Assembly: GCF_032884065.1 (NCBI RefSeq)
Contig: NC_088879.1
Span: forward strand, 19,392,038 to 19,456,037
Reading direction: 5' to 3'
Source of the DNA: Artemia franciscana
Lineage: Eukaryota > Arthropoda > Branchiopoda > Anostraca > Artemiidae
DNA: 64,000 bases
In this document: positions 22,205-36,215 of the stretch, one piece after another
How the letters are laid out: every line of letters begins with the position of its first letter
Numbering within the stretch: position 1 is the first letter of the stretch
The notes under the pieces: generated by a model
The model's input: only the letters and a program-made list of their open reading frames with translations
What the model was told of the DNA's origin: nothing
The model's database searches: none
Position numbers and translations under genes: made by a program

Positions 22205-22620
22205 AATAAGAATAACTCCTCCATGGCACCTTGCTCTTTATGCTAAAGTTTTTTCAATAATTTGAAAAAAGCTTTTTATTGTTCTAATTAAATGAACATA
22301 GTGTTTCAGGAGTTTTTTTGAAGGATTGGGCCAGAATTGAAACTTTAGCATAAAGAGCAAGGTGTTGCAGACAAGTAAACCTGTCATTTACATATTAATC
22401 TCTATTTGTTTCAAGTTTTAGTATTAGTCTTTGCTCTCAGTTAAAAAGACTTGTCTTATTTTATTTAATTTCTGATTATTTTTTAAATAATGCCAAGAAA
22501 TATGGCTACTTCTCTATGCAAAAATCCTTCCTCTACATGGATTTGTTCTCTAGACAATTCAACCCAGGTGAAAATATACCTCAACAATTACCCTTAACAT
22601 CTCCTTGTGTAAAATTAAGA
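22205..22620 (+). repeat. Family P relic (old)
   Basis: A diverged palindromic core: CTTGCTCTTTATGCTAAAG at 22230-22248 pairs with CTTTAGCATAAAGAGCAAGG at 22342-22361. A tail recalling the family's AATGCTAGRAAATC and TTCTTCC blocks follows. Confidence 0.6.
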
Positions 22621-24214
22621 CAGGGAAGAGAAAGTACTACATAAGAAGAATTTCATTTATGAATTCTGGCAAATTCTCCTAGTGTAAAATTTCCCCCAAA
22701 AATTCACAAACTTCCCTCCCAACACGTTTTATAAACCTGGTCATAAATATTGTAGGAATCCGAAAAGCTTGTTAGAATAAAAGCCTAGTTTTGAGGAATA
22801 GAAATCTGAGCACTTTATGGGAAAAAATCCAAATTCATGCTCTGAAGAAAACTAAAAATCGTGAATCCAAAAGCCAACAGTTAATACAATGCTAATACTT
22901 GTTTTGTATGTCTTTACACAATATTATTGTGGAAACCATATTTTTGCTGATGGTAACTCAGTAGACTGATAAAAGAAATAAAGTGCTGCCAGAGACTGTG
23001 GAATCAATCCTCCCCTGATAATTTAACTATAAGTACATGCACAGTTCTTATAAATACATAATAGGGAAAAAAGCTATTTACCAAAAACTGGATTTACTAG
23101 CTACTTCTGCTGCAACAAGTTTTATGTAACTGTGTTCTAACTTGAAAATGATTGCATTAAATACTTTTGTCTTTTCATTTCTATATCCCCATCTTTGTGT
23201 TGTGATGACAAGATTGATATGGCACACCTAGTTTGAGCTAACTATTGATAAGAAATCCATTATGTATAGAAAATGATAAAGATCAATAAAATAAGGAACT
23301 TTTGTATATAAACTAGGGTTATATTCAGGCACAAGGATAAGAATAGACAAGGATACAGTTAAACCAAAGGTAACTGATATTAATAGACATTTTTTGAATA
23401 TAAAGATATAAGAATTTGTTATTATACTGTTTTAGTTCAGAAGAAGAGCTAAACCAGATTTGTTGCTTAATATTTCCTGTTCTGAAATAAACTCTATAAT
23501 CAGAAGATTTCATACCTCATTACTTTCAGAAAATTCATATTTATGGAATCTTCAGATTTGATTCCAGTTTCACTACATCCAGTTTCCCCCTTCCTGCCAA
23601 CCCTAGTGCCTGGAGATAGTCCTAGACTGAAGCCAAAAGTTTGTTAATTGTTTATTTTTCCTAGTGAACATTATAAACCAACCAAGATTGCCAGCCCAAA
23701 AGTTCCAAGGGTAGCTAAGTACTACCAGGATTTTTATTTTTTGCTATTGTTTTTTTTTTTTTTTTACAGGAATTACATATGTCTCATTTTACGACCCTAT
23801 TCTAAGTGATAATCTTGCTGATTTTGCTGATTTATTAGATTGTAAATGTAATAATTGAACATTTTCTTACCATAATTAAGTAAGAAATTTTTTTATTTGG
23901 GATTCTTTTTTATTCATCCAACAAAAAGAATTTTGTTGGATGGGAAATAAGCAAAGAAATTGACAACCCTGAAAACCACCTGCAGTCAGTACCTTGTAGC
24001 ATATACCATGCTTAGGTTCTTCAGGCAGTGTCAGTAGCTCCTATATAGGTGACCATAATCAATCATTTTTCAGACCATACTAGTAGTATAAACAGTAAGA
24101 TAGCCAAAATAATTGCTTTTGTTTGTCATACTCTGTGCAGTAGTCTCAGCTTAGTAAAGAGAATAACCCATTTTTCATAAATATTTGCTTTATCTTAGGC
24201 AGTGCAATAGGACT
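22621..24214. other. Intergenic AT-rich DNA
   Basis: No gene or clear repeat recognised. It contains a T16 run near 23750-23765 and a small inverted repeat around ATCCAACAAAAAGAATTTTGTTGGAT at about 23916-23941. Confidence 0.4.
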
Positions 24215-24470
24215 GTCTATGATTGGAGGGCAACCAGTCCCCTTCCCATGGACCTTTTTCCCCAAAGACATTCACTTAATATTTTGTGATGGCCATCCTG
24301 TTTAGCATTGTTGAAAAATCCAAAACTGTGTCTGGTGATAATGAAACCCCCACAGCCTTTGTGGTAAGGACTGTAAGTTATACAATTTAACCTTTGGTAG
24401 TGTATATTATTTGTTATTGGGAAAGGGGTGCATATTTGACCTTTTGTGTCCGAAAAGGTGTAGGAATATT
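24215..24470 (-). repeat. Family P relic, reverse orientation (old)
   Basis: Follows, in order, the family's blocks GGAGGGCAAC, the CCATCCTGTTTAGCATTGTTG segment (compare CCATTTTGTTCCACATAGTCG) and TTATTGGGAAAGGGG. It is strongly diverged. Confidence 0.5.
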
Positions 24471-24474
24471 TTAG

Positions 24475-26579
<2,105 letters not shown>

Positions 26580-27070
26580 ATTAGCAAGCTAAGAAACTCT
26601 CAAATATCAACTTTGAAGGAAGTCAAACATTGTTTGTGAAATATGTACTTAATATCTTTTGACATTAAATTTCTTTGAAATAGGAATTCATAATTGGACT
26701 TCTATATTACAATATTAGCATCAGGTTTGTAATTGGCAAGCTTTGAAACTCTTAAATGCCAACTTTGATGGAAGTCTAATACCATGTGTAAAAGCTTGTT
26801 TAATATGTTCTGGTTCTGGAACATAGATATTAACCTCAGATTTATAACCAGCAACTTCAAGCAATATCAACTACTGACTTCTATGGAAATCAGATAACAA
26901 TTTTGGAATAGATTGTTATTATTTTTAATTTTTTATCTCGCACTTCTATGTTTCAATATTAATCTAAAGACTTTAGTTACTTTAATTAGCAAGATCATGT
27001 AGTGTTATATTCCAATTTTGGTGAAAATCAAACAATCTTTATCAAATAAGTACCATACTGAATGTTGTAG
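26580..27070. repeat. Degenerate tandem repeat, ~115-150-bp units
   Basis: Four imperfect copies of a block like TTAGCAAGCT..GAAACTC followed by CAACTTTGATGGAAGTC start near 26582, 26733, 26849 and 26979. Confidence 0.45.
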
Positions 27071-28709
27071 GGATGATGTATTTATACTGCTATATAAATA
27101 TATTCAATTCTTAACGTTCAAAACAATTGGCTAAATAGCTCCTGAGTGATCATGAGTACAGCAGGCCTATGTGTGCAAAGCTGGAGATGGGAGGCTTGAG
27201 TGGTCATGAGTCTTTGAACAATTTTGATAATGGGCATATTCACAGAAAGAATCTGCTAAATATTTCAGTATTGTTCTTTATGAAACTATCATTAAAAAGA
27301 TATTCATTATTTTTTTCTAATCCTTTCTAGACACTATGCAATATTTATGAAATGGCGATTCATAGGCCACTATTTTTCAGTTATACTAGGGCAAAGGTCA
27401 TTTGAAAAAACCTCAGGGGGGTATTTTATTTCCCCACTATTCACCCTCTGCCCTGGTTAGTAGCACTGCTCTTAGTTGTAGTTGCAGTAGTATTTGTGGT
27501 AGGTGTAAAAGCAGTAATATTAGTCAGTGTAAGTGGTAGTAGCTACAATAGCAGAAGCAATAAGAGTCGTTGTAGTAGTAATGGTAAGAGTTTAGTCTTG
27601 ACAGAGGGTAATACTGATAGTTCTTGAAGAAACAGCCATCATAATAGAAGGAGTTGTGCTAAATTTTGTTGGAATAATACCAGGGCTGGACGCGTTCTGC
27701 AAATGTAAGATTTTGTTTTTACTATGTGAATTGAGGTTTTTTTTTTACATTTAAAGTTGTAACATAAGTTTTTGTGCAATTGATTTTGATAATTAATGTT
27801 TAATCATTTAGTCATTCTGTATGAATGTAAGTAAAAGAAGGTACAACCATGAATATGTACGAAGTCTGGGGAAGAGAGCTATGGCTCTGTGTTCCTCGTG
27901 TATGCCTGCAAATTTTGGAAATTAAAAGCATGGGACACAAAAACACATGATAATATTAATTATTCAGACAATGACTTATGAATTGATACAGATTCATCTA
28001 TTATGCCACAGTTTTTTTTGTAAATTTGTTTTTGTTCTTTCCTTGATTCTTTATAAATAGCAAGTTTTTTTTAAAGGTAGTTTTTGTGATTTATTGTAAA
28101 TAGTTGGAAATTTAGTGATGAATATCAGGTTAGGAGAAAAATAAACCATATCATGTAAGAAGTTCCATTTTAGTTTTGTTGTTTCTTGTTTGTTTTTTCC
28201 CTTGCAATTTTTAAATGAGAATATGCTTTTCTTGAGATTGGGTTTTTAACCCTCTTCTGATATGGAAGAAATCTCCATATATATATATTTTAGCTTTGAA
28301 TTTTGTTCATATGGTTGACCTAGATATACTTTAGGAACATATTTTTGTTATATAAATATATATAATAGATCTATATTTTAACCTATTGTTAGGCTTTGTG
28401 GATAGATCTTGGAATTTTCGACAATGAGTGCTAAAAAAAATCCAGCATATACGCATAAGATTTATTTGAAAATACATCAAATTTCATTAGAACTTTTTTT
28501 ACTGCAAAAATCCACTTAGTGCATCGTGAGGTTAGGAAGCCATGAGTATATCACCCCTCTTTCCCTCAGCTAGTTATGTCAAAATTGACTGCTAAATCCC
28601 TGCCTTATCTACATTCTGGTTATTGGTATAGCTTAAAACAATGTCAAGTTAATTATGGATTACATCGGATTATATTCTGACATGTTTTGTATTCTGTATC
28701 TCATTTCAG
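27071..28709. other. DNA upstream of the first visible LTV1 exon
   Basis: Contains a (TAG)-rich stretch at 27475-27590 and otherwise AT-rich DNA. The LTV1 start codon should lie here or further upstream. ATG directly followed by GTAAGA at 27581-27589 is one possible start-exon end, but it lies in the TAG-rich repeat and is unproven. Confidence 0.35.
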
Positions 28710-28856
28710 CCAAAGAAGAAGTTCATTGACAAGAAGAATGCTGTCACTTTTCAAATTGTCCATAGATCACAGCGTGACCCATTGATTACAGATGAGACAG
28801 CTCCTTGCCACGTTCTTGTCCCTCTTGAAGCAAAGAAACATGATATAGACAAGCAG
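28710..28856 (+). CDS. LTV1: LTV1 ribosome biogenesis factor, internal exon near the N-terminus
   Basis: LTV1 is a 40S ribosomal subunit assembly and export factor acting in nucleus and cytoplasm. This 49-codon exon begins after TTTCAG and ends before GTCCAT, in phase 0 at both ends. It encodes PKKKFIDKKNAVTFQIVHRS followed by QRDPLITDETAP, which matches the extreme N-terminus of animal LTV1 (human has KKKPFIEKKKAVSFHLVHRS). As only Met or a few residues precede this block in the family, the start codon must be at the very end of an upstream exon, not identified here. The reading frame is clean and splice sites fit the consensus, so the gene appears functional. Confidence 0.92.
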
Positions 28857-31447
28857 GTCCATTTTTATGCTAATATTCTAAAATTTCTTTTTTATCTTTC
28901 AAAGAAGGGGTGGAAGCCTTATTATGCTTCAGTTGCTAGTTAGTACATTGTATTTTCTTTATTTTGTGGTCATTGCAAAAGGGCTCAAGTTTTTATCTTG
29001 GGCTGTATGCGCCCGCTAATGCCACTTAGTGGGCTGCAAGACAACGTAATTAGACCTAAATATGGGAACCCAAAACTTGAAAATTCGATTTGTATCTGGG
29101 CTTTTTTCAATTAGTTTAGTTTTGATAAGCTGGCGACCCAAGAGGTAAGAGGATAAATCTAGTTTAGTTTTTTTTTACTCTGTACGTATCTTCGTGAGAC
29201 TTGTATAGCCGTCTATGGATAAAAGCATGTATATACAAGCATGGCTTATCCCAATTATTGACAAAACAACTATGTCAAAGTGGCTTTCTGACATATTTTG
29301 TGTTCAAAGGAAAGTTATGTACGGTAACAATAACGATTAAAAAAAACATATTGAAAATTTCATGCATTTTCTTAGATTATTTTCTTTATATATTGTGACA
29401 TTTACAATTTTTGCTCCCTTATTAAATTGAAACTACAGTGTATACTAGCCCCAACTTAAAAAGTGCTACTACTGCTGCCAAAAACCTGTTGCAGAATTAA
29501 ACCCCAAAGACTAACGCTCCTTCATTCTCTTTGTTCAATGCGTCAGCCATGATCACCTTCTAGAAAATGTCTAAACTGCACATGCATACTTCTATCTTAT
29601 GACGGTTTTGTAATATAACAGAAGATGAACTTAGGCAAACTGACTTTTTATACATTATGCTTAGACTTTTCTCAATAGGTTAGGCTTTGATCACCAATTT
29701 TTATGGTTGAAGTTGTAACAGCTGTGAAATAAGGAAAATCAGTCTTTTGCCTGTTTTCTAAGCCTGATTTCTCACAGTTTATCTCAGGATGTACTAAAAA
29801 CTAAACAAAGAAAAAAATATCTCAGAATCTACTAAAAACTACAAAATAATTTTTTGATACCAAGAAAAGATGATGGTTTTGCTGTCATTAATAATAAAAT
29901 CTTAAAGATTAAAAAAAAATTAGGGTGGTCATTACATTTTATAAAAATTCAACAAACACTTTTCATGTCTAACAAGTTCTGCTTTTAAAAGTCATTTAGC
30001 TCTTAAAGACAACCTAAGTTCTAATTTGGTGCAAAATTAGTTCTGAATTGTTATAAAAATTAGCTAAATCACAACTCTGGGCTGACTTGGTTTAAAACTA
30101 GCCAAGTCTGATTCGTTGCAAAAGTAAGCCAGGTCTTTACCTAGTCAAGAAACTACTTAAGTCCTGACTGAGTGCAAGAAAAGATATATCTCTGAGTCCA
30201 ACGTTGAACCTAAAATTATAATGTTTAAAATGAAAATATGTCACTAGTTGTAATGCTTATAAGATGAAACTTGAACGCTAGTAACAGATCACCACACTGT
30301 AACGCACTTACATGTTTGTGAGGAAGGCCATAGACATTACCAGGGCTGGATGACCAAACAAGCTCTAGCCTTCCCTTTGAAAAAAGTTAGTGGGAGCACA
30401 AGCGGGAGTTTTCTGTTTGACTAAAGCTACTGGTGGTAATTTGGTCTAACTTAGCCTTTTAATTTTTTGTCAAAGAGGTGTTCACACATGAATAATGTAT
30501 GCTTGTCACGGAAATTTATTGGCTGAACTGGTAAGGTGCATTGTTCAAGCGAGGTGGGAACTAGCAGAATCCAATTTGATTGTACTAATAGGTATATACC
30601 ATCCACTTGGTTTTGCTAAGAGCCCCTGATTGAAGTTTGTAACTGAGAGAGCTTTGGTTGTAAAGTACTTTTGAAAAACCCTTAGGTTTTACAGCTCTTT
30701 TGGCTTCAATTTGCTGCCCACCAACTTTTGTTTGGTGTATCTGAATCTCTGAATTCAAACTATAAAACTGAGCACAGGCTATTCTTAATATATAAGCTTT
30801 TTCATTTGGTTTCCTTTGTAAGAAAAAAGAATTGATAAGATATTAATTTTTAAGGTGGGGATTTAACTTTAAACGNNNNNNNNNNNNNNNNNNNNNNNNN
30901 NNNNNNNNNNNNNNNNNNNNNNNNNNNNNNNNNNNNNNNNNNNNNNNNNNNNNNNNNNNNNNNNNNNNNNNNNNNTGGTGCATTTGATGGTAAGGCCAAT
31001 TTGGTTCCAGTAGTATGACATGTAGGGGACTTGTAAGTAAGAATTGGCTGTTAGGCTACAATCGTCTTCAGCGATGAGGGGCTTGGAACTTTTGCTAGTT
31101 GCAATGAGGGGTTTGCAACTTCTGCGAGTTGGTGTACCTAGCATTTATTTTGAGACCCTTACAGATTAGCAACTTCAGCGTTTAATCGAAGCGAAGAAAC
31201 AATGCCAAAGTGTTGCTCTTGCAACACTTCACTCGGCGAAGCCGGACAAAGGTTACCGCAACACCTCACGTTGCCCATGCAACTTAGATCTAGTTGATGT
31301 TCGAATGCAAACCTTGCTATAAAAGATTGTATTGTTCATCATTTGCTCGGTTTTATGTACAAAATTCATATACTCTTATTTTGGAGAATTTACTATAGGC
31401 GTACATTTTTCTAATAAAGTATTTGATTCAAAATATTAATTTTGCAG
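28857..31447 (+). other. LTV1 intron
   Basis: About 2.6 kb, GT (28857) to AG (31446-31447), containing a 100-N gap at 30876-30975. No large repeat copy is recognised. A GC-richer patch with small hairpins lies at 31150-31290. A weak repeat around AAGTCTGATTCGTTGCAAAA lies at 30010-30180. Confidence 0.7.
30876..30975. other. Assembly gap (100 N)
   Basis: Exactly 100 N's, which usually marks a gap of unknown length. Confidence 0.99.
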
Positions 31448-31570
31448 GATGGTCCAAATGAGCCACTACTAAATCAAAAAGAAGAGCAGATTAAATACGG
31501 TATTTACTTTGATGACCAATACAATTACTTACAACATCTGAAAACTGTGGATGATCCTATAAATGTTGAG
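31448..31570 (+). CDS. LTV1: LTV1, next exon (truncated by assembly gap)
   Basis: Follows TTTTGCAG in phase 0 and directly continues the frame of 28710-28856. Its 41 codons include KEEQIKYGIYFDDQYNYLQH, matching the conserved LTV1 block (human EEQRKYGVFFDDDYDYLQHL). The last codon before the gap is Glu (NVE). The exon end and donor site are hidden by the 100-N gap. The rest of LTV1 (including the conserved LPSSVFASEFEE region) was not found in the remaining 32 kb, so further exons are in the gap, beyond the window, or in a misassembled segment. Confidence 0.92.
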
Positions 31571-31670
31571 NNNNNNNNNNNNNNNNNNNNNNNNNNNNNN
31601 NNNNNNNNNNNNNNNNNNNNNNNNNNNNNNNNNNNNNNNNNNNNNNNNNNNNNNNNNNNNNNNNNNNNNN
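31571..31670. other. Assembly gap (100 N) inside or just after an LTV1 exon
   Basis: Exactly 100 N's interrupting the exon frame. Confidence 0.99.
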
Positions 31671-31744
31671 TGTATACGTAATATCACAGTAACATTATTT
31701 GTTTTATTTGAAATTTATAAAAGTAAAAAGAGAAATTGCTTATG

Positions 31745-32112
31745 GATTGTTTTGGGTAACTGACTGACTGATCGTATCTCAAACAGTAAGTTGTACGAAA
31801 AAGGTGTTTCAATCCCTGTTTCTAGGGCTATAATGAAAGAAAGGTTAAGATGCCTAGGACACATTCTTTGAAGGAAGGATGTCAGATTGCCAAAGATTGT
31901 CCTTGTCGGCCAACCATCTAGGGCCAAACGAAAAGTAGGTTATCCCCCATTGGGGTGGGAGGACGTCGTAAGGTATGGTTTAAGGGAAATTGGTACTTCC
32001 TGGGACGGTGTAAGGAGGAAATCTTTGAATGGACTGGGATTGAGAAGGAGCGTGGGTAGCTCTGTTGACCTCAGGCGGCTTGGTGCTGCTGAGAATTGTT
32101 TGTAGTAGTATT
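31745..32112 (+). mobile_element. RTE-like LINE 3' end fragment
   Basis: Homologous to 15000-15356: LTDRISNS-type block, LPKIVLVGQPSRAKRK, GWEDVVRYGLREIGTSWDGV, DLRRLGAAENCL, then a TAG-rich tail (TAGTAGTATTATTA). The intact C-terminal frame from 31887 to 32105 is a fragment only. It sits in the LTV1 intron close to the gap. Confidence 0.8.
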
Positions 32113-32454
32113 ATTAATCATGACTTTTCTTGCCATTGGCTGTTCTATGGAAAATATTTGCTGGTCCTAATCCATTAGCTCTTCTGGCTCGGTATTAGCT
32201 GGTCTTGACTCTAGTCTGGGTCTTAGGAGTGCCTTACAATGATGTGCCCTCTCATTTAAATGAATCTCGGTTGTTGGGTCGATAAATACTTTACAGTTGT
32301 ACACTTTCTTGTAGAAGACTTCCCTCGTTATAAAGCGGATTGAATAGTTCTTTCGCATCAGCCGATAAGCAGATAGGTTTAGATGATTTTCTGAAAGTGG
32401 GGTACAGTCTTGTAGTTTCAGAAACAATCGTAATCAATACTGTACGTAAATATT
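32113..32454 (-). other. Unassigned DNA with an 86-codon open frame
   Basis: The frame at 32167-32427 on the - strand encodes a basic product without a motif I recognise (it contains VFIDPTTEIHLNERAHHCKA). It may be part of a mobile element. I do not call it a gene. Confidence 0.2.
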
Positions 32455-32640
32455 GGGTCGAACCAGCTCTAAATGTGTACCTTTAGGAATCTGGGGAAGG
32501 TAATCAGGAAGGGTGTGCGAAAGTACAGGATGGCTGGTTCCCAGCTTCAATAGCATTCCCTGGCCGATGGGCCATGAAACGGAGATAGGCACCGCTGGTA
32601 GGCACTTTAAAGTCCAACGCCATATTTTTATCGTTTTTTT
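32455..32640 (+). repeat. SINE body, copy 2 (no tRNA head)
   Basis: AATCTGGGGAAGGTAATCAG, GTGCGAAAGTACAGGATGGC and AACGGAGATAGGCACCGC follow the same order as in the SINE at 4970-5090. The tRNA-like head with A and B boxes is absent. Confidence 0.6.
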
Positions 32641-32814
32641 TTTACCTCTTCTTGCTCTTCCGCCCGCTATGAGAATGTAAATCACATCCTACAGTTTTTG
32701 AACATGCATGATCCAGTTGATGTCGTGCTATCTTGCAAAATAAGTACTCAGAAAAGGCATTGGCCCACCACAATTTTGTGCATCTTCACATTCTTCACCT
32801 ACTTTAATGATGAA

Positions 32815-33168
32815 GTTTATGTTTTCTTAGAAGTTTAGTCTTACCCATCAGAAGTTACGAGACTTAGAAAATTTGCCTGATTTTCGAAAAAAGGTGAAAA
32901 TACCCCCTAAAAGTCAAGAAATCTTGATGAAAATCACATCATAAGATTCAGTGTATCAAAGAACCCTACTGTAGAAGTGTCAAGCTCCTGTATTCATAAA
33001 TCTGGTATTTTGCATTTTTTGTTCCCAGAAGAGAGATCATGGATGCGTGTTTCTTTGTTTGTTTGTGTTGTTGTATTTTTCCAGGGTAGGTCGCATCCAA
33101 ATAATGGTCCTAGAGGAATGGAAAAGTGTGCTTTCGAACGGAAATTAAAATTTCTAGTGTTCGTTTTA
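32815..33168 (-). repeat. Family P 3' part, reverse orientation
   Basis: TTAGTCTTACCCATCAGAAG, the CCCCCTAAAAGTCAAG block, the CAGAAGAGAGATCATGGATG block and the ACGGAAAT end match the family P 3' part (compare rc of 11800-12110). Moderately diverged, both ends missing. Confidence 0.7.
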
Positions 33169-33169
33169 A

Positions 33170-33300
33170 GTTATAGCAGGTAGCAAAGTGGATCGGTGAT
33201 CTGCTTGACAATATAGCGGCCAAGGGATTGATCCTTGCTACGGTTAGGTTGGTTGACGTACTAGCTGCCTGTTTTCGTAAAAAGAAGACCTTGTAACTGA
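33170..33300 (+). repeat. tRNA-like SINE head, second type
   Basis: GTAGCAAAGTGGATCGGTG recalls an A-box region, and AAGGGATTGATCCTTG about 40 bases later a decayed B box. Spacing fits a tRNA-derived promoter, but it is not a functional tRNA. Confidence 0.4.
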
Positions 33301-33433
33301 ACCATTAATTCGACTCCCTGTGTGCTTGCAATGGCTCTTGAGGGTCTTTCCCCCTTTTCTTTCTTCTTGTAGAAGGGTTTATCTATATACATATATATAC
33401 ATATAAATATATGTATATATTTATATACAGCTA

Positions 33434-33491
<58 letters not shown>
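33434..33491. repeat. (TA)n microsatellite
   Basis: About 28 TA units, preceded by AGCTAG, the same junction seen next to the Helitron at 6.0 and 7.1 kb. Confidence 0.9.
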
Positions 33492-33493
<2 letters not shown>

Positions 33494-33523
33494 TGAAAAG
33501 AGAAATAACCAATGCAACAGGTT

Positions 33524-33524
<1 letters not shown>

Positions 33525-33556
<32 letters not shown>
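33525..33556. repeat. Poly(A) run
   Basis: 32 consecutive A's, possibly the 3' tail of a retroposed sequence. Confidence 0.8.
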
Positions 33557-33558
<2 letters not shown>

Positions 33559-33766
33559 AAGACTGTTTTCCTAAATTAGTGATTAATATAGACCAGCACT
33601 TGAATGAGGCCTTAACCCTACTCATCCATACAATCACATAGGCCAAACAGCATAGCCACACACAATCAACCATAAAGAATAATCCATGGACAGGCAGTCA
33701 TGTCGTCAATAAGTATAAGTCGTCATTTACCAAACAATAGAAAAATAATATAGACAAATAATTCAG

Positions 33767-33902
<136 letters not shown>

Positions 33903-33924
33903 TAAAATACGAAGGAGTGATTCA

Positions 33925-35220
33925 GACCTCTTAACTTAGATCACTTATTTTAAATCTCAACCGGATCCAGGGTCATTGGGGGGGGGGGCAGTTGGGGTTG
34001 ACCATAAATCTTGGAAAATACTTAAAGCGGAGAGATCAGGATGGAACTGGATGAAAATAATAAAAACCTGTCTGAGATACGGACTGACATAACCGGACCA
34101 GATCTGCTCTCTTTGGTGGAGTTGGGGGGGGTAATTCGGAAAAATGAGGTGTTTGTAACTTACGAACGGGTGACCAGATCTTAATGAAATTTGATATTTA
34201 GGAGTATATTGTGCTTTAAAGCTCTAATTTTCAATTCCGACTAGATGCTGTGACATTGGGGGGAGTTGGAGGTGAAAACCGGCATTCTTGGAAAACGTGA
34301 AAATTGGGGTATTTTTATCTTGTGAATAGGTGATCGGATCTTAATGAAACTTGATGTATATAGAAGGATCTTACGTCTCAGGTGCTCCATTTTCGACTCG
34401 AATTGGATCCGGGACATAGGGGGTTGGATGAGGGAAACAGAAATCTTGGAAAACACTTAGATTTGAGAGATCGGGATAAAACTTGATGGGAAGAATAAGC
34501 ACAAGTTCTAGATAAGTGATTGACATAATTGGAACGGATCCGTTCTCTTTGGAGGAGCTGGGGGGTGTTAATTTGGAAAAAAATGAAAAACTTAGGTATT
34601 TTCAACTTAAGAACGGGTGACTGGATCTTAAGGAAATTTGATATTTAGAAGGATTTCATGTCTCAGAGCTGTTATTTTAAATACTGACCAGATCTGTTGA
34701 CATTGGGAAGGGGGAGTTGGAGGGGGAAATAGGAAATCTTGGAAAACGCTTGGAGTAGAGGAATTGGGATGAAGCCTGGTGATTAGAAGAAACAAATGTT
34801 CTTGATACGTGATTTACTTAACCGTACTGGATTCGCTCTCTTTAGGGGAGTTGGGGGGAGGGGTTCAGTGATTTGGCGAGTTTGGTGCTTCTGGACTTGC
34901 TAGGACGATGAAAATATGTAGGCGTGTCAGGGAGCTGTACAAATTGACTTGATAAAGTCGTTTCCCAGATTCGACCATCTGGGGGGCTAAAGGGAGAGGA
35001 AAAACTGGAAAAAAATGAGGTATTCATAACTTACGAGTGGGTGATCGGATCTTAATGAATTTTGATATTTAGAAGGACATCGTGACTCAGAGCTCTTATT
35101 TTAAATCCTGACCGGCATTAAGCCTCTGTTCTTCCTTTTAAATCAATCTATTGATTCTTAGAATTTTGTTAGGGCTCAGAACATATGAGCTCTTGGCTTA
35201 TGAGCTCTTAGCTCTTGTTT
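33925..35220. repeat. ~290-bp G-tract satellite, array 1
   Basis: Units carry GGGTGATCGGATCTTAATGA, ATTTTAAATCCCGACC, GACATTGGGGGGAGTTGGAG and GAAACTTGGTGGGAAAAATA. GGATCT anchors occur near 34170, 34330, 34617 and 35043. It ends in a CATATGAGCTCTTGGCT tail followed by GTTTTTTGTGTG. ORFs here are repeat translations. Confidence 0.8.
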
Positions 35221-35429
35221 TTTGTGTGTAAATTACAAATTTGAAAAAAAATTGTTTCCCCAAAAGTTAAGATATTTTTTTTGCTTTTCTAGCTGCTAAA
35301 GATCAAATATCATTTTTGACTAATAAAAAAAAAAGGAACAGAAAAACAAAGACAAGAAAACGTCTTTCACTTTTGTTTTCTGGCTTAGTTTCTTGTTCTT
35401 GTTATTTTTTGGTTTTTTGTTTCAGTTTT

Positions 35430-36215
35430 TCTTTGATGACATACACTCATTTGGGCTCTAAATCATGAGTGGGTTGAGCTCGTTTCTCAGGGTCACGATA
35501 TTTGCCTTCTCTCCTTTGACATCGCGAAAGCCTTTGATCGTGTATGGCAAAAGGGACTTCTATGTAAACTGAAAGCCTGTGGAATTGATATTCGACTAAA
35601 TGAGGTGCTTGCTGACTTTTTTTGTCAAGGATCATTGTAAGTTGTCCTCGACGGCTTCATATCAAAAGCACATCCAATCTTATCAGGAGTACCCCAAGGA
35701 AGTATTCTTGGGCCAACTCTTCTTGGTATTCGTAAACGATATAGGGGACAACCTTGTGAAGAAACCTCACCACTTTGCTGATGACACGACAGCAAAAACA
35801 TCAATTGCAAAAGATGACGATCCCAGCAAACCCCATAAGGAACTCCAGGTTGACCTGGAGAGAATCGAGGCGTGGGCAGATGCATGGCTTGAAAGTTTTA
35901 ACGTATCAAAAATGGAAGAGCCCCTACTTTCCAAGGCGCTTAATATGAGGGCTCATCCTGATTTCGTCTTCAAAGGAGAGGCAATAATGCGAGTTGATAC
36001 ACTTTGCCTACTTTGAGCAAATTTCTCTTCGGAACTCTCATGGACTGAGCAACTCAGTAAAATTAGATCCTCTTTCTCTGAGAAGTTAGGAGTTATCCTA
36101 AGATGCAAAAGTCTTCTTCCTGATGAGTCTGTTCTGCCACTTTTCATTTCGTGCATCAGACCTGTCATGGAATATGCATGTCCTCTTTTCGTAAATGTTC
36201 CTGTTTGCAATTTCA
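35430..36215 (+). pseudogene. CR1/jockey-type LINE reverse transcriptase relic
   Basis: A decayed reverse transcriptase of a non-LTR retrotransposon. In order: LLSFDIAKAFDRVWQKGLL (motif A, catalytic Asp kept), VVLDGFISKAHPILSGVPQG, GSILGPTL (motif B), HHFADDTTAKTS (motif C, FADD), LERIEAWADAWLESFNVSKM, GEAIMRVDTLCLLG, then LLPDESVLPLFISCIRPVME. The frame shifts near 35635, 35690 and 35960. N-terminal endonuclease and C-terminus are missing. It lies between two satellite arrays. Confidence 0.85.

Noticed and set aside
30869-31763. Frames containing long X runs
   Set aside because: They read across 100-N gaps; only the LTV1 exon part at 31448-31570 is real.
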